In this document: positions 22,479 to 31,111 of the stretch, piece after piece
Numbering within the stretch: the stretch's first letter is position 1
Layout of the letters: each line of letters starts with the position of its first letter
NCBI GenBank assembly: GCA_934661005.1
Contig: CAKUIK010000020.1
Span: 1 to 43,596, forward strand
DNA length: 43,596 nt
Direction: 5' to 3'
Source: an uncultured Slackia sp.
Lineage (GTDB): Bacteria; Actinomycetota; Coriobacteriia; Coriobacteriales; Eggerthellaceae
The notes under the pieces: generated by a model
What the model saw: the letters and a program-made list of their open reading frames with translations, nothing else
What the model was told of the DNA's origin: nothing
Database searches by the model: none
Made by a program: the position numbers and the translations under genes

Positions 22479-25400
22479 CTATTCGGCGTCGTACATGGCC
22501 TTCAGCTTCAGCAGGTGCTGGTAGCGATCCATTGCGGCCTGCTCGTTGCGCTCGAACAGCTCGCCCGCGCGCTCGGGGAACTCGCGCGTGAGTCGGCTGT
22601 AGCGGGCCTCGTTCATAAGGAACTCGCGATAGCCGCCCGCGGGCTCCTTGCAGTCGAGCACGAACTTCTTGCCCGGTGCGCCCTCGGGGTTGAAGCGGAA
22701 CAGGTTCCAGTAGCCGCAGTCGACAGCCTTCTTCATCTCGGACTGGCAATTCACCATGCCGCCCTTGATGGAGTGCATCTCGCAGGGCGAGTACGCGATG
22801 ATCAGCGACGGGCCGTGGTACGCCTCGGCCTCGGTGATGGCCTTGATGGTCTGGGCCGGCTTGGCGCCCATGGCGATTTGTGCCACGTACACATAACCGT
22901 ACGCCATAGCGATTTCGGCGAGCGACTTCTTCTTAACTTCCTTGCCGGCGGCAGCGAACTGCGCAACCTGGCCGATGTTGGAAGCCTTGGAAGCCTGACC
23001 GCCGGTGTTGGAGTACACCTCGGTGTCGAACACGAAGATGTTCACATCTTCGCCCGACGCGAGCACGTGGTCCAAACCGCCGTAGCCGATGTCGTACGCC
23101 CAGCCGTCGCCGCCGAAGATCCAGATGGACTTCTTCGACAGGTAAGCCTTGTTCTCGAGGATTTCCTTGGCAAGCTTGGCGGCTTCACCCTCGCCGGCAG
23201 CGATGGCAGAAAGCTTCTCGACGAGCACGTCGGCCGTTTCGCGGGCGGCATGCTTGTCGTCGCGAGCCTCGAGCCATGCTTGGGCCGCGTCGGCGACGTC
23301 GGCCTCAACGCCAGCAGCGATGAGCTTCTCGGCATCGCTGGCCAGCATGTTGTTCACGGCCTCGTAGCCCAGAAGCATGCCCATGCCGTGCTCGGCGTTG
23401 TCTTCGAACAGCGAGTTCGACCACGCCGGGCCATGGCCCTGCTTGTTCACCGTATAAGGCGACGTTCCCGCAGGTCCGCCCCAAATCGAGGAGCAGCCCG
23501 TGGCGTTGGAGATGTACATATGGTCGCCGTAGAGCTGCGTGATAAGACGCGCGTACGACGTTTGCGCGCAACCAGCGCAGGCGCCCGAGAACTCAAGCAG
23601 CGGCTGCTTGAACTGGCTGCCACGCAGGGTCTGGTCCTCGATCTGCGGCTTGTCGGCGACCTTGGCAACGCAGTAGTCGAAGATACTCTGCTGGGCCATT
23701 TCGCCTTCGGTGCCAACCATGGAAAGCGCGTCGGACGGGCAAGCGCCAACGCACACGCCGCAGCCCATGCAGTCGAGCGGGGAAATCGCGAGCGTGTACT
23801 TCAAGTCTTTCGCCTTGCCCTTCATAGGCAGAACTTCCAGACCGGCAGGTGCCGCGGCGACTTCTTCGTCGGTCAAGCCGAACGGGCGAATGGTGGCATG
23901 CGGACACACGAACGAGCAGCTGTTGCACTGGGTGCACTTCTCGGCATCCCACTTGGCGACGGTGACGGAAACGCCTCGCTTCTCGTAAGCGGAAGCGCCC
24001 TGCTCGAACTGGCCGTCGGCGTGATCGGCGAACACCGAAACGGGCAGCGAGTCGCCAACCATGCGGCCAACGGGCTCCATGATCTCGCGAACCTGTTTCA
24101 CGAGTTCGGGGCGACCCTCAAGCTCGGTGGTGTCTTCCTTATCGGGGCAGGTGGCCCAATCGGCAGGAACGTCGATCTTCACGAACGCGGTGGCACCGGC
24201 GTCGATGGCGCGGTGGTTCATGTCGACGACGTCTTGGCCCTTCTTCATATACGACTTGGTAGCCGCATCTTTCATGTAGCCAATGGCTTCTTCCTGGGGA
24301 ATGATGTTCGCCAGAGTGAAGAACGCCGACTGCAGAATGGTGTTCGTGCGCTTGCCCATGCCAATCTCTACGGCCAGGTCAATAGCGTTAATGGTGTAGA
24401 GGTTGATGTCGTTTTGCGCAATGTAGCGCTTCGCGGCGGGGCTCAGGTGCTCGGCGAGCTCCTCGGGCGTCCACTGGCAGTTCACCATGAAGGTGCCATG
24501 GGGCTTCACGTCGTATACGATCGGGAAGTCTTTCTGGATGTAGCTCGGGTTGTGGCATGCCACGAAGTCGGCCTTGTTGATGTAGTACGAGCTGCGAATG
24601 GGCTCGTCGCCAAAACGCAAGTGCGAAATGGTCACGCCGCCGGTCTTCTTGGAGTCGTACTGGAAGTACGCCTGCACGTATTTCTCGGTATGGTCGCCGA
24701 TGATCTTGATGGAGTTTTTGTTCGCGCCAACGGTGCCGTCGCCGCCCAGGCCCCAGAACTTGCACTCGATGGTGCCAGGCGCCGCGGTATTCGGCGAATT
24801 CGGGTCTTCGGGAAGCGAGAGGTTGGTCACGTCGTCGACGATGCCCACGGTGAACTCGCGGCGAGGAGCTTCCTTGGCGAGCTCGGTGAAAATGGCGAAC
24901 ACCGACGCGGGCGGCGTGTCCTTGCTGCCCAGGCCGTAACGGCCGCCGGTAACCAGAATGCCCGTGCGCCCTTCGCGGTTCAGAGCGTCGACCACGTCGA
25001 GGTACAAAGGCTCGCCGGTGGAACCGGGCTCCTTCGTGCGGTCGAGCACGGCGATCTTCTTCACGGTTTCAGGCAGGCATTCGACGAATTTCTTCGTGAC
25101 GAACGGACGATACAGACGAACCTTCACCAGACCGACCCTCTCGCCCTTGGCGTTCAAGTAGTCGATAACTTCCTCAGCCACGTCGCAAATGCTGCCCATG
25201 GCAACAATCACGCGCTCGGCGTCGGGAGCACCGTAATAGTTGAACAGGTCGTAGTTGGTGCCCAACTTTTCGTTGACCTTCTTCATGTACTCTTCAACGA
25301 CTGCGGGCAGCTCGTCGTAAGCCTTGTTGCAGGCCTCGCGGTTCTGGAAGAAGATGTCGCCATTCTCGTGGCTGCCGCGCATTGCGGGATGCTCGGGGTT

Positions 25401-26024
25401 CAAAGCATGAGCGCGGAAATCGCGGACGGCGTCGAAGTCGCACATCTCGGCCAAATCGTCGAAGTCCCACACGGCGACCTTCTGCACCTCATGCGAAGTG
25501 CGGAAGCCGTCGAAGAAGTTGAGGAACGGAATGCGGCCCTTGATGGCGGAAAGGTGGGCGACGGCGGAAAGGTCCATGACCTCTTGCACGTTGCCCTCGG
25601 CGAGCATGGCGAAGCCGGTCTGACGGCAGGCCATAACGTCGGAGTGGTCGCCGAAAATGTTCAGCGCGTGGGTCGAAACGGTACGAGCGCTCACGTGGAA
25701 AACACTCGGCAGCATTTCGGCAGCGATTTTATACATGTTCGGAATCATGAGGAGCAGGCCCTGCGAAGCAGTGTAGGTCGTGGTGAGCGCGCCCGCTGCC
25801 AGCGAACCATGCACGGCACCGGCGGCACCGCCTTCGGACTGCATCTCGCATACCTTCACGCGAGTGCCGAAGATGTTCTTCATGCCCTGCGCCGACCACT
25901 GGTCAACAAGGTCGGCCATGGGGCTCGACGGGGTGATGGGGTAAATGCCCGCCACCTCGGTGAACGCGTAAGACACCCATGCGGCGGCATTGTTGCCGTC
26001 CATGGATTTGAGCTGTCTCGCCAT
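22479..26024 (-). CDS. nifJ: Pyruvate:ferredoxin (flavodoxin) oxidoreductase, single-chain
   Basis: A 1181-residue homodimeric-type PFOR, converting pyruvate and CoA to acetyl-CoA, CO2 and reduced ferredoxin, the central step of anaerobic carbon metabolism. Domain order is complete: N-terminal pyrimidine-binding part (GNNAAAWVSYAFTEVAGIYPITPSSPMAD), transketolase-like part (YGLGSKDTPPASVFAIF), a gamma domain, two 4Fe-4S motifs (CTQCNSCSFVCPH near residue 695 and CMGCGVCVGACPSDAL near 750), a further Cys set around SGACAGCAQTSY, and the TPP-binding region (IFGGDGWAYDIGYGGLDHVL, near 970) with SNTGGQASKAS. The start at 26024 has GAGGAGATA directly upstream. Transcribed alone. Terminator at 22406-22434. 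Confidence 0.98.
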   Translation of the reverse strand: MARQLKSMDGNNAAAWVSYAFTEVAGIYPITPSSPMADLVDQWSAQGMKNIFGTRVKVCEMQSEGGAAGAVHGSLAAGALTTTYTASQGLLLMIPNMYKIAAEMLPSVFHVSARTVSTHALNIFGDHSDVMACRQTGFAMLAEGNVQEVMDLSAVAHLSAIKGRIPFLNFFDGFRTSHEVQKVAVWDFDDLAEMCDFDAVRDFRAHALNPEHPAMRGSHENGDIFFQNREACNKAYDELPAVVEEYMKKVNEKLGTNYDLFNYYGAPDAERVIVAMGSICDVAEEVIDYLNAKGERVGLVKVRLYRPFVTKKFVECLPETVKKIAVLDRTKEPGSTGEPLYLDVVDALNREGRTGILVTGGRYGLGSKDTPPASVFAIFTELAKEAPRREFTVGIVDDVTNLSLPEDPNSPNTAAPGTIECKFWGLGGDGTVGANKNSIKIIGDHTEKYVQAYFQYDSKKTGGVTISHLRFGDEPIRSSYYINKADFVACHNPSYIQKDFPIVYDVKPHGTFMVNCQWTPEELAEHLSPAAKRYIAQNDINLYTINAIDLAVEIGMGKRTNTILQSAFFTLANIIPQEEAIGYMKDAATKSYMKKGQDVVDMNHRAIDAGATAFVKIDVPADWATCPDKEDTTELEGRPELVKQVREIMEPVGRMVGDSLPVSVFADHADGQFEQGASAYEKRGVSVTVAKWDAEKCTQCNSCSFVCPHATIRPFGLTDEEVAAAPAGLEVLPMKGKAKDLKYTLAISPLDCMGCGVCVGACPSDALSMVGTEGEMAQQSIFDYCVAKVADKPQIEDQTLRGSQFKQPLLEFSGACAGCAQTSYARLITQLYGDHMYISNATGCSSIWGGPAGTSPYTVNKQGHGPAWSNSLFEDNAEHGMGMLLGYEAVNNMLASDAEKLIAAGVEADVADAAQAWLEARDDKHAARETADVLVEKLSAIAAGEGEAAKLAKEILENKAYLSKKSIWIFGGDGWAYDIGYGGLDHVLASGEDVNIFVFDTEVYSNTGGQASKASNIGQVAQFAAAGKEVKKKSLAEIAMAYGYVYVAQIAMGAKPAQTIKAITEAEAYHGPSLIIAYSPCEMHSIKGGMVNCQSEMKKAVDCGYWNLFRFNPEGAPGKKFVLDCKEPAGGYREFLMNEARYSRLTREFPERAGELFERNEQAAMDRYQHLLKLKAMYDAE

Positions 26025-26196
26025 AGGTTATCTCCTCTTCCGTGCACGACCTGCGAGCCGTACAACCCCCTACTTTCCAGCCCCTTTTTTGAAGAAGGGC
26101 ACTGTAACGTAATTTAGAACAGAGGTAATAGTATCAGCGCGAGCGAGACGCTATCGACGACTAAAGCGCAACGATACGTCGACGCGCGAACGCGTT

Positions 26197-26288
26197 CGGT
26201 GAACGGGATACCTCGACGAAACAAGGGGCGCGAGCGGTCGAATAGCAACGGCGAGCGGAAATGCTACCGAATAAGTTGCCGTTCACCG
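26197..26288. repeat. Inverted repeat pair CGGTGAACGG/CCGTTCACCG
   Basis: Ten-base perfect arms at 26197-26206 and 26279-26288 enclose about 70 nt and abut structured repeat copy B. Read on the minus strand the interior GCATTTCCGCTCGCC faintly resembles GCTTTCGGCTCGCG in the inverted repeat near 34.8 kb. Confidence 0.55.
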
Positions 26289-26290
26289 GA

Positions 26291-26409
26291 GTGCGGACGT
26301 GTCGGGCGTGCGCTTCCGCTTCGGTCAAGTCCTGCTCGCGACGAAGGCGCCATTGGCGCCTTCTGCGAGTGCGGAATCTATCGGAATCGCACGTCCGACA
26401 CGCCCGCAT
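26291..26409 (-). repeat. Structured repeat element, copy B
   Basis: 28-nt outer arms (26291-26318 and 26382-26409) are complementary at 25 positions. Inside, on the minus strand, AGATTCCGCAC is followed by a 9-bp hairpin GAAGGCGCC/GGCGCCTTC and then GCGAGCAGGACTTGACCGAA. Both conserved blocks recur in copies A and C, while the hairpin and outer arms differ in sequence but keep pairing. Confidence 0.72.
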
Positions 26410-26473
26410 TCCTTTCCAAACGAAAGAGCGACCATCATTCAGCAAGGGGCAGTGTTCCAACTTCATCCTTGCG

Positions 26474-26651
26474 ATGCCCGGCGGGCTGGACATGCGGTTT
26501 CGCTAGATTCCGCACGTTGGAATGCCCGGTGGGCATTCCAATCCCATACTTCTGCGCCCGAGCGGGCGCGTTGCCGCCCGGCAAAGCCGAGGCGGCAACT
26601 GCGAGTCAGGACTTGACCGAGGCGAAAACGTATGCCCAGTCCGCCGGGCAT
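26474..26651 (+). repeat. Structured repeat element, copy C
   Basis: 30-nt arms (26474-26503 and 26622-26651) pair with four mismatches. Inside, AGATTCCGCAC (26505-26515) is followed by three hairpins (26518-26540, 26554-26569, 26570-26599) and then GCGAGTCAGGACTTGACCGA (26601-26620). Copy A has one hairpin at this place. The element ends 11 nt from the vsr stop codon. Confidence 0.75.
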
Positions 26652-26662
26652 TTCGAGGATAA

Positions 26663-27397
26663 TTACTTATCCAATTCCTCGCGAAGAACGGGGATAAGCG
26701 ACTCAAACGTCGCATCGATGGTCTTCTTTTTCAGCTCGCACTCCCAAATCACATGCACGCGCCACCCCTGTTCTTGCAGCAAAGCGAGGTTTCGCTGGTC
26801 GCGTTCCACGTTGCGCTGGAATTTCGGCACCCAGTATTCGAGGTTCTTCTTCGGCGCGGGCGGGTTGCACTTCGGACACCGATGCCAAAAGCAACCATTG
26901 ATGAGCAGACACACCTTCTTACCCGGCCATGCCACATCGGGACGGCCTGGGGCTTTCCATTGCAAACGATAGCCACCAAGCCCCGCCTCGCGCAACCGCT
27001 CGCGCACAAGCAGCTCGGGCTTGGTGTCTTTGCTTTTATTTCCCTGCATGCTCGCATGGGTAGCCGCACTCACGTACGGGCGCTTTTCAGGAAGCGCCGC
27101 CAGCACACAGCGCACCTCGCGGCAACTCTCACGCGTAAGCGAGCGATTGTCGCGCGCCACCGACACATACCACAGGCCTTCGCGGCTCGCCTTCTTCGCG
27201 CGATGCGCGCCCACGGAAAGGCCCGCGGCGATGCGTTTCGCCTGAGCCCTCGTGCGCGGCGCGCTCGCATAGGCACCAAAGCGACGTGCGCGCTGGCCTT
27301 CGGCCTGCGGCGCTGCGCTCGACGCAACAGCCTTTCTGGCGCGCGAGGCGGGCTGTTTGCCACGCACAGACGCCACCTTCTTATTGTCGGCAGCCAT
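26663..27397 (-). CDS. vsr: Very short patch repair (Vsr)-type endonuclease with N-terminal extension
   Basis: A 244-residue protein. The C-terminal 135 residues are a Vsr nuclease domain: MQGNKSKDTKPELLVRERL, the catalytic Asp in KAPGRPDVAWPGKKVCLLI, NGCFWHRCPKC (zinc site region; the His that precedes GCFWH in E. coli Vsr is Asn here), KFQRNVERDQRNLALLQEQG and WRVHVIWECEL. The first 110 residues are Ala/Arg/Lys-rich and probably disordered or DNA-binding; E. coli Vsr has only about 156 residues. Vsr repairs T:G mismatches arising from 5-methylcytosine deamination, but no cytosine methyltransferase is in the window. The start ATG at 27397 overlaps the addA stop (TAATG), so it is the third gene of an addB-addA-vsr operon. 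Confidence 0.88.
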   Translation of the reverse strand: MAADNKKVASVRGKQPASRARKAVASSAAPQAEGQRARRFGAYASAPRTRAQAKRIAAGLSVGAHRAKKASREGLWYVSVARDNRSLTRESCREVRCVLAALPEKRPYVSAATHASMQGNKSKDTKPELLVRERLREAGLGGYRLQWKAPGRPDVAWPGKKVCLLINGCFWHRCPKCNPPAPKKNLEYWVPKFQRNVERDQRNLALLQEQGWRVHVIWECELKKKTIDATFESLIPVLREELDK

Positions 27398-30300
27398 TAT
27401 TTGCCTTCTCGCAATGCAGCCCACGCGCTTTGAATGCTTTGGAGCAACTGCGGCGTATCGCTTTGTTCATACAGATAATGCACCGTTTGAGGCGAGCCGT
27501 CTTCTGCGGGCGCCTCCACGCGCACGAACGTCGCTTGCACGCGGCCGAAACCACGTTCGAGCGCGGCGTACGCGTAGCATTCCGCCTGAAGGCGATGCTT
27601 TTCGAGCAAATCGTCCGCATGCTCCTTTGGCGACCCGCCCGTTTTGTAGTCCACGATGTACGCATCGCCCGAACCTATCTCGTCGCACGCGAACAAGTCC
27701 ATGGAGCCTTCCAAATAGGCGCATTCCCTGCCAGGCTCGGCCACGGGGAACGCCACGAAGAACGGCAGCTCGGCGCGCAACACGCGATGGCTCACCATGC
27801 TCGCGGCAACGTCGCATTCGCACCAACGTTCAAGCGCGCGCTGCACGCGGTCGACGGTGGCAGGGGCGCATCCCATGCGGCGCACGGCGGCATCGATCGC
27901 CTCGCGCGAAGGCATCTCGATCGCAGCGGGGCGGCCTTCTTCACCCTTCGCGACCGCGCATCGAGCCGCGCGCTGGGCAAGCACGTGGAATGCCGACCCC
28001 ACGTCGGTCGCCTTGTCGGCGTCGGCGAGCAAACGCGCGCCAAGCTCTTCCCAAAACGCATCGTCTTCGTTTACTTCGGCCGTGGATTCCCCTGCCGAGG
28101 CCTGACCCGCATCAGATGCGTGAGCCGGGCACGCCTGCGCAAGGGCGGAATAGCTCGTCACATCTTCGCGGGACGGGCTAAACGCGACCTCGTCGAATTC
28201 GGAAGCAGCCATAGGCGCGAACACGTCGACGAGCGCACGCGCCTCGCATGCATCGCCTGCCTGAACCGAACATTCGCCCGCGCAAACAGGCTCATCCGCG
28301 CCTGCGTCCGAAGCCTCGCACGCCGCGTCACCGCCGGGAACTTCCGCACCGCCTTGGGCCTGCGGTGCGTCGAATTCGCCTTCGTGCACGTCGTAACGCG
28401 AAACGCGGGCAGGAGCGCTGCCGCCAAACGGCACCGCGCATTCCTTCTCGGGAATATCGCCCTCTTCGCCGAACAACGCATGGGCGATATCGCCATACAC
28501 GCCCGACATCGCACCCGAGCCGCCTTCCTTGTCGCGCTTGGTCGTCATGGCAACCACTAGGGCTTCCTTCGCGCGCGTAAGGGCGACGTACAGCAAACGA
28601 CGGCGCTCTTGCAGCTCCTGCGTGCTTTCGTATTCGGCCATTGCCTCGCGGCGCAAAGCGGCGCTTGACGCATCGGCCACAAACGCGGCATCAATTTCGC
28701 CTTCGTAATCGAGCAGCGCCGCATAGTCTTTCGAGGCGCACTTCTTCAGAAGCGACGTGGACGCAACCGAAGCGACCGAACGCTGCGGCGCGAGCGACAC
28801 ATACGCGACGCCGTCGATGGTTTGCAGCGAGAATGCGCTCGAGCGCCCCGCGCCCGTCGCCATTTCGGCCACGGCCACAATGGGGAATTCCAGGCCCTTG
28901 CTCGCATGCACCGTCATAATGCGCACGAAATCGCCGCCCTCGGCCGAAAGCGCGCCCGGAGCTTCCTTGGCTCGCTCGATATGCGCTGCCAAACGCGCCG
29001 CGCAATCGGCGGGGCCGCGTGCCCCCTGCGCCTCGAAGCCCTCGACCAAGCGAATGGCTTTGAACACGTTGCCAGCGACCGAAAGGCCTTCGGCTTCTTT
29101 GCGCTCAAGGCGCGTGAGCCAACCCGAGTCGCGCACGGCATTCATCATAATGCGCGACGTGGGCTGCACGCCCGACTGCTCAGAGAGCGCGCTGATCACG
29201 CGCACCGCGCAGGCAAGCTGCGACGAGACGTCCGACATATCGCCCTCGGCAAGCTGCCTGAAGCCAATATCGAGACTGCGGCGGCGATTGATGCCCGCTG
29301 CCTCGTCGAGGCACGTCGACAGCGCGATGAAGTCGTCAGCCGAAAGCTCGAACATGTCGCTCGCGAGCAGCTCGAAAAGCGATGCCGTCGCTTTGGGATT
29401 GGCGATAACCTCGGCAAGTCGCTGCACCACGCGCACCTCGGGCGCGCGCGAGAAAATAGAACCGCCCGCAATAACGCACGCGAAACCCGCATCGCGCAGC
29501 GCAGCGGCATAAGCGTCGGCGTTCGTCATACGGCCCAGCAGCACCACCATCTCGCCCGCGGCATGGCCCGCCTCGCGCAGCTCGGCGAAGCGCTCGGCTA
29601 TGCGGCGCGCCTCAAGGGCAACCACGTCAGGCTTGTCGATTCCGCTTGCACCCGGGTACGTGGTGCACAGCACGTCGATGCGACTTGGGCCGGCCAAAAA
29701 CGGGTGCTTCACCTTCGCTTCAATGCGAGACGGGGCAAGCGACATAAACGACTCGCCGAATACCTCGCGCTGTTCGAAAATGCGGTCCACGAAACTCAGA
29801 ATGTCGGCGTGGCTTCGGAAGTTGTCGGGCAGCACGATGGGCATGCTCGGGTCGTTTTCGCGCACATGCTGCACGTGGCGGTCGTACACCGCGACGTCGG
29901 CGCCGCGAAAGCGATAGATGCTCTGTTGGGCATCGCCCACCGTGCACAAGCGCTCGCCATGCACACCCGCCATGGTGCTCACCATATCGATTTGCAACTG
30001 GTCGGTGTCTTGGAATTCATCGACCATAATGAGCTTGAATTTATCGGAAAACGCCTCGCGAACGTGCTCGTTTTCTTTCAATGCCCGCGCGGCCAAAATG
30101 AGCAGGTCGTCATTGTCGAGCGCCGCCATCTCGCGTTTCTTCGAGTTATACGCCGTATAGACCTTGCCGGCCAAGCCCACAAGGTCGCTTAACAGCGGCT
30201 GCGCGAACGCGAAACGGGCCTCCTGACCAAGCTGCGCCGCCTCGCGCTGCATCTCTTTCGCGAGCGCCTTGTAATCTTTCGATCCGAAGTTCGCGGCAGG

Positions 30301-31107
30301 GAACGGGCACGCGTCGGCAAGTGCCAGAAGCACTTCGCCCGAAACCTCGCCCGAAGCAAGCAGCGCATTGGCTTTCTCGAGGAATTTGTCGGCCTTCTCG
30401 AGGAACGCGTCGGCCGATTTCTTCCCTGCGGAAGGCGCCGCGGCGTCGCGCGCGGCCATCGTAAGCTCGAGCAGCTCGCGAGCAATCACTCCAGCGGGGC
30501 GCGGCTGCGGCGGAAGGCATATGCATTCCATGCCGCGCGGGCTCGCGATTGCCGCGCGGGCGATTTCGCGAATCATATCTTCAATGGACGTTTGGGCGAA
30601 GCCGCCGTGCGAGCGCGCGGGATATTCCGAAAACAGCGCATCGAGGCCACCCGGCGACCAGAATTCGTTTTGCCCGGCAAGCACCTCTTCCACCGCGGCA
30701 TTGAACAAGTCGGCCGCCGTCGCCTCGTCGAGCACCGAAAACGCGGGATCGACGCCCAACTCAACGGCATGCATGCGCAAAATGCGGGAGCACATGCCGT
30801 GGATAGTTGAAATCCACGCGTCGTCGACCTTGAGCGCCTGGGCCGCCATGTCCTCGGCCGCGAGCGTCGCCTTTACGCGCGATTTAATTTCCCCTGCGGC
30901 CTTGTCGGTAAACGTGATAGCCAAAACCTGGTCGATATCTTCCAAAAACGGCGCGCCGTCGGCACCCGAGCCCGGCAAAAGCGCCCACGCAATGCGTTGG
31001 GTGAGCGTGAAGGTTTTACCGCTGCCGGCACCCGCCGACACCGCCACAGGGGCGTCGAGCGTTTTCACGCACCGCAGCTGGCCTTCTTTGAATGTCGAAA
31101 AATCCAT
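27397..31107 (-). CDS. addA: AddA-type helicase-nuclease (UvrD/RecB-like)
   Basis: A 1236-residue superfamily 1A helicase fused to a RecB-family nuclease, the processive subunit of the AddAB double-strand-break resection complex. Helicase motifs: VSAGAGSGKTFTL (I, near residue 25), LAITFTDKAAGEIKSR (Ia), LIMVDEFQDTDQLQ (II), GDAQQSIYRFRGAD (III), RIMTVHASKGLEFPIVAV (V) and RRLLYVALTRAKEALVV (VI). The nuclease motif AYIVDYKTGGS lies near residue 1180, with QAECYAYAALERGFG after it. A variable Ala/Glu-rich region (about 930-1020) separates the two. The start is ATG at 31107 with AAAGGAGGGG upstream, 4 nt after the addB stop. It is followed by vsr with a TAATG junction. Confidence 0.92.
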   Translation of the reverse strand: MDFSTFKEGQLRCVKTLDAPVAVSAGAGSGKTFTLTQRIAWALLPGSGADGAPFLEDIDQVLAITFTDKAAGEIKSRVKATLAAEDMAAQALKVDDAWISTIHGMCSRILRMHAVELGVDPAFSVLDEATAADLFNAAVEEVLAGQNEFWSPGGLDALFSEYPARSHGGFAQTSIEDMIREIARAAIASPRGMECICLPPQPRPAGVIARELLELTMAARDAAAPSAGKKSADAFLEKADKFLEKANALLASGEVSGEVLLALADACPFPAANFGSKDYKALAKEMQREAAQLGQEARFAFAQPLLSDLVGLAGKVYTAYNSKKREMAALDNDDLLILAARALKENEHVREAFSDKFKLIMVDEFQDTDQLQIDMVSTMAGVHGERLCTVGDAQQSIYRFRGADVAVYDRHVQHVRENDPSMPIVLPDNFRSHADILSFVDRIFEQREVFGESFMSLAPSRIEAKVKHPFLAGPSRIDVLCTTYPGASGIDKPDVVALEARRIAERFAELREAGHAAGEMVVLLGRMTNADAYAAALRDAGFACVIAGGSIFSRAPEVRVVQRLAEVIANPKATASLFELLASDMFELSADDFIALSTCLDEAAGINRRRSLDIGFRQLAEGDMSDVSSQLACAVRVISALSEQSGVQPTSRIMMNAVRDSGWLTRLERKEAEGLSVAGNVFKAIRLVEGFEAQGARGPADCAARLAAHIERAKEAPGALSAEGGDFVRIMTVHASKGLEFPIVAVAEMATGAGRSSAFSLQTIDGVAYVSLAPQRSVASVASTSLLKKCASKDYAALLDYEGEIDAAFVADASSAALRREAMAEYESTQELQERRRLLYVALTRAKEALVVAMTTKRDKEGGSGAMSGVYGDIAHALFGEEGDIPEKECAVPFGGSAPARVSRYDVHEGEFDAPQAQGGAEVPGGDAACEASDAGADEPVCAGECSVQAGDACEARALVDVFAPMAASEFDEVAFSPSREDVTSYSALAQACPAHASDAGQASAGESTAEVNEDDAFWEELGARLLADADKATDVGSAFHVLAQRAARCAVAKGEEGRPAAIEMPSREAIDAAVRRMGCAPATVDRVQRALERWCECDVAASMVSHRVLRAELPFFVAFPVAEPGRECAYLEGSMDLFACDEIGSGDAYIVDYKTGGSPKEHADDLLEKHRLQAECYAYAALERGFGRVQATFVRVEAPAEDGSPQTVHYLYEQSDTPQLLQSIQSAWAALREGK

Positions 31108-31111
31108 CGCG

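Larger units (their letters stand above)
26025..26662. other. Non-coding region with structured repeats between PFOR and vsr
   Basis: About 640 nt. It contains a 10-bp inverted repeat pair (26197-26288), structured repeat copy B (26291-26409, minus orientation) and copy C (26474-26651, plus orientation). PFOR must be transcribed from the part nearest 26025-26150; no clear -35/-10 pair was seen there. No supported coding frame. Confidence 0.6.

Noticed and set aside
22515..26117. A 1200-codon open frame on the plus strand opposite PFOR
   Set aside because: It is the antisense shadow of a highly conserved PFOR in high-GC codon use; the product is Val/Gly/His/Arg-rich with no domain and no ribosome binding site.
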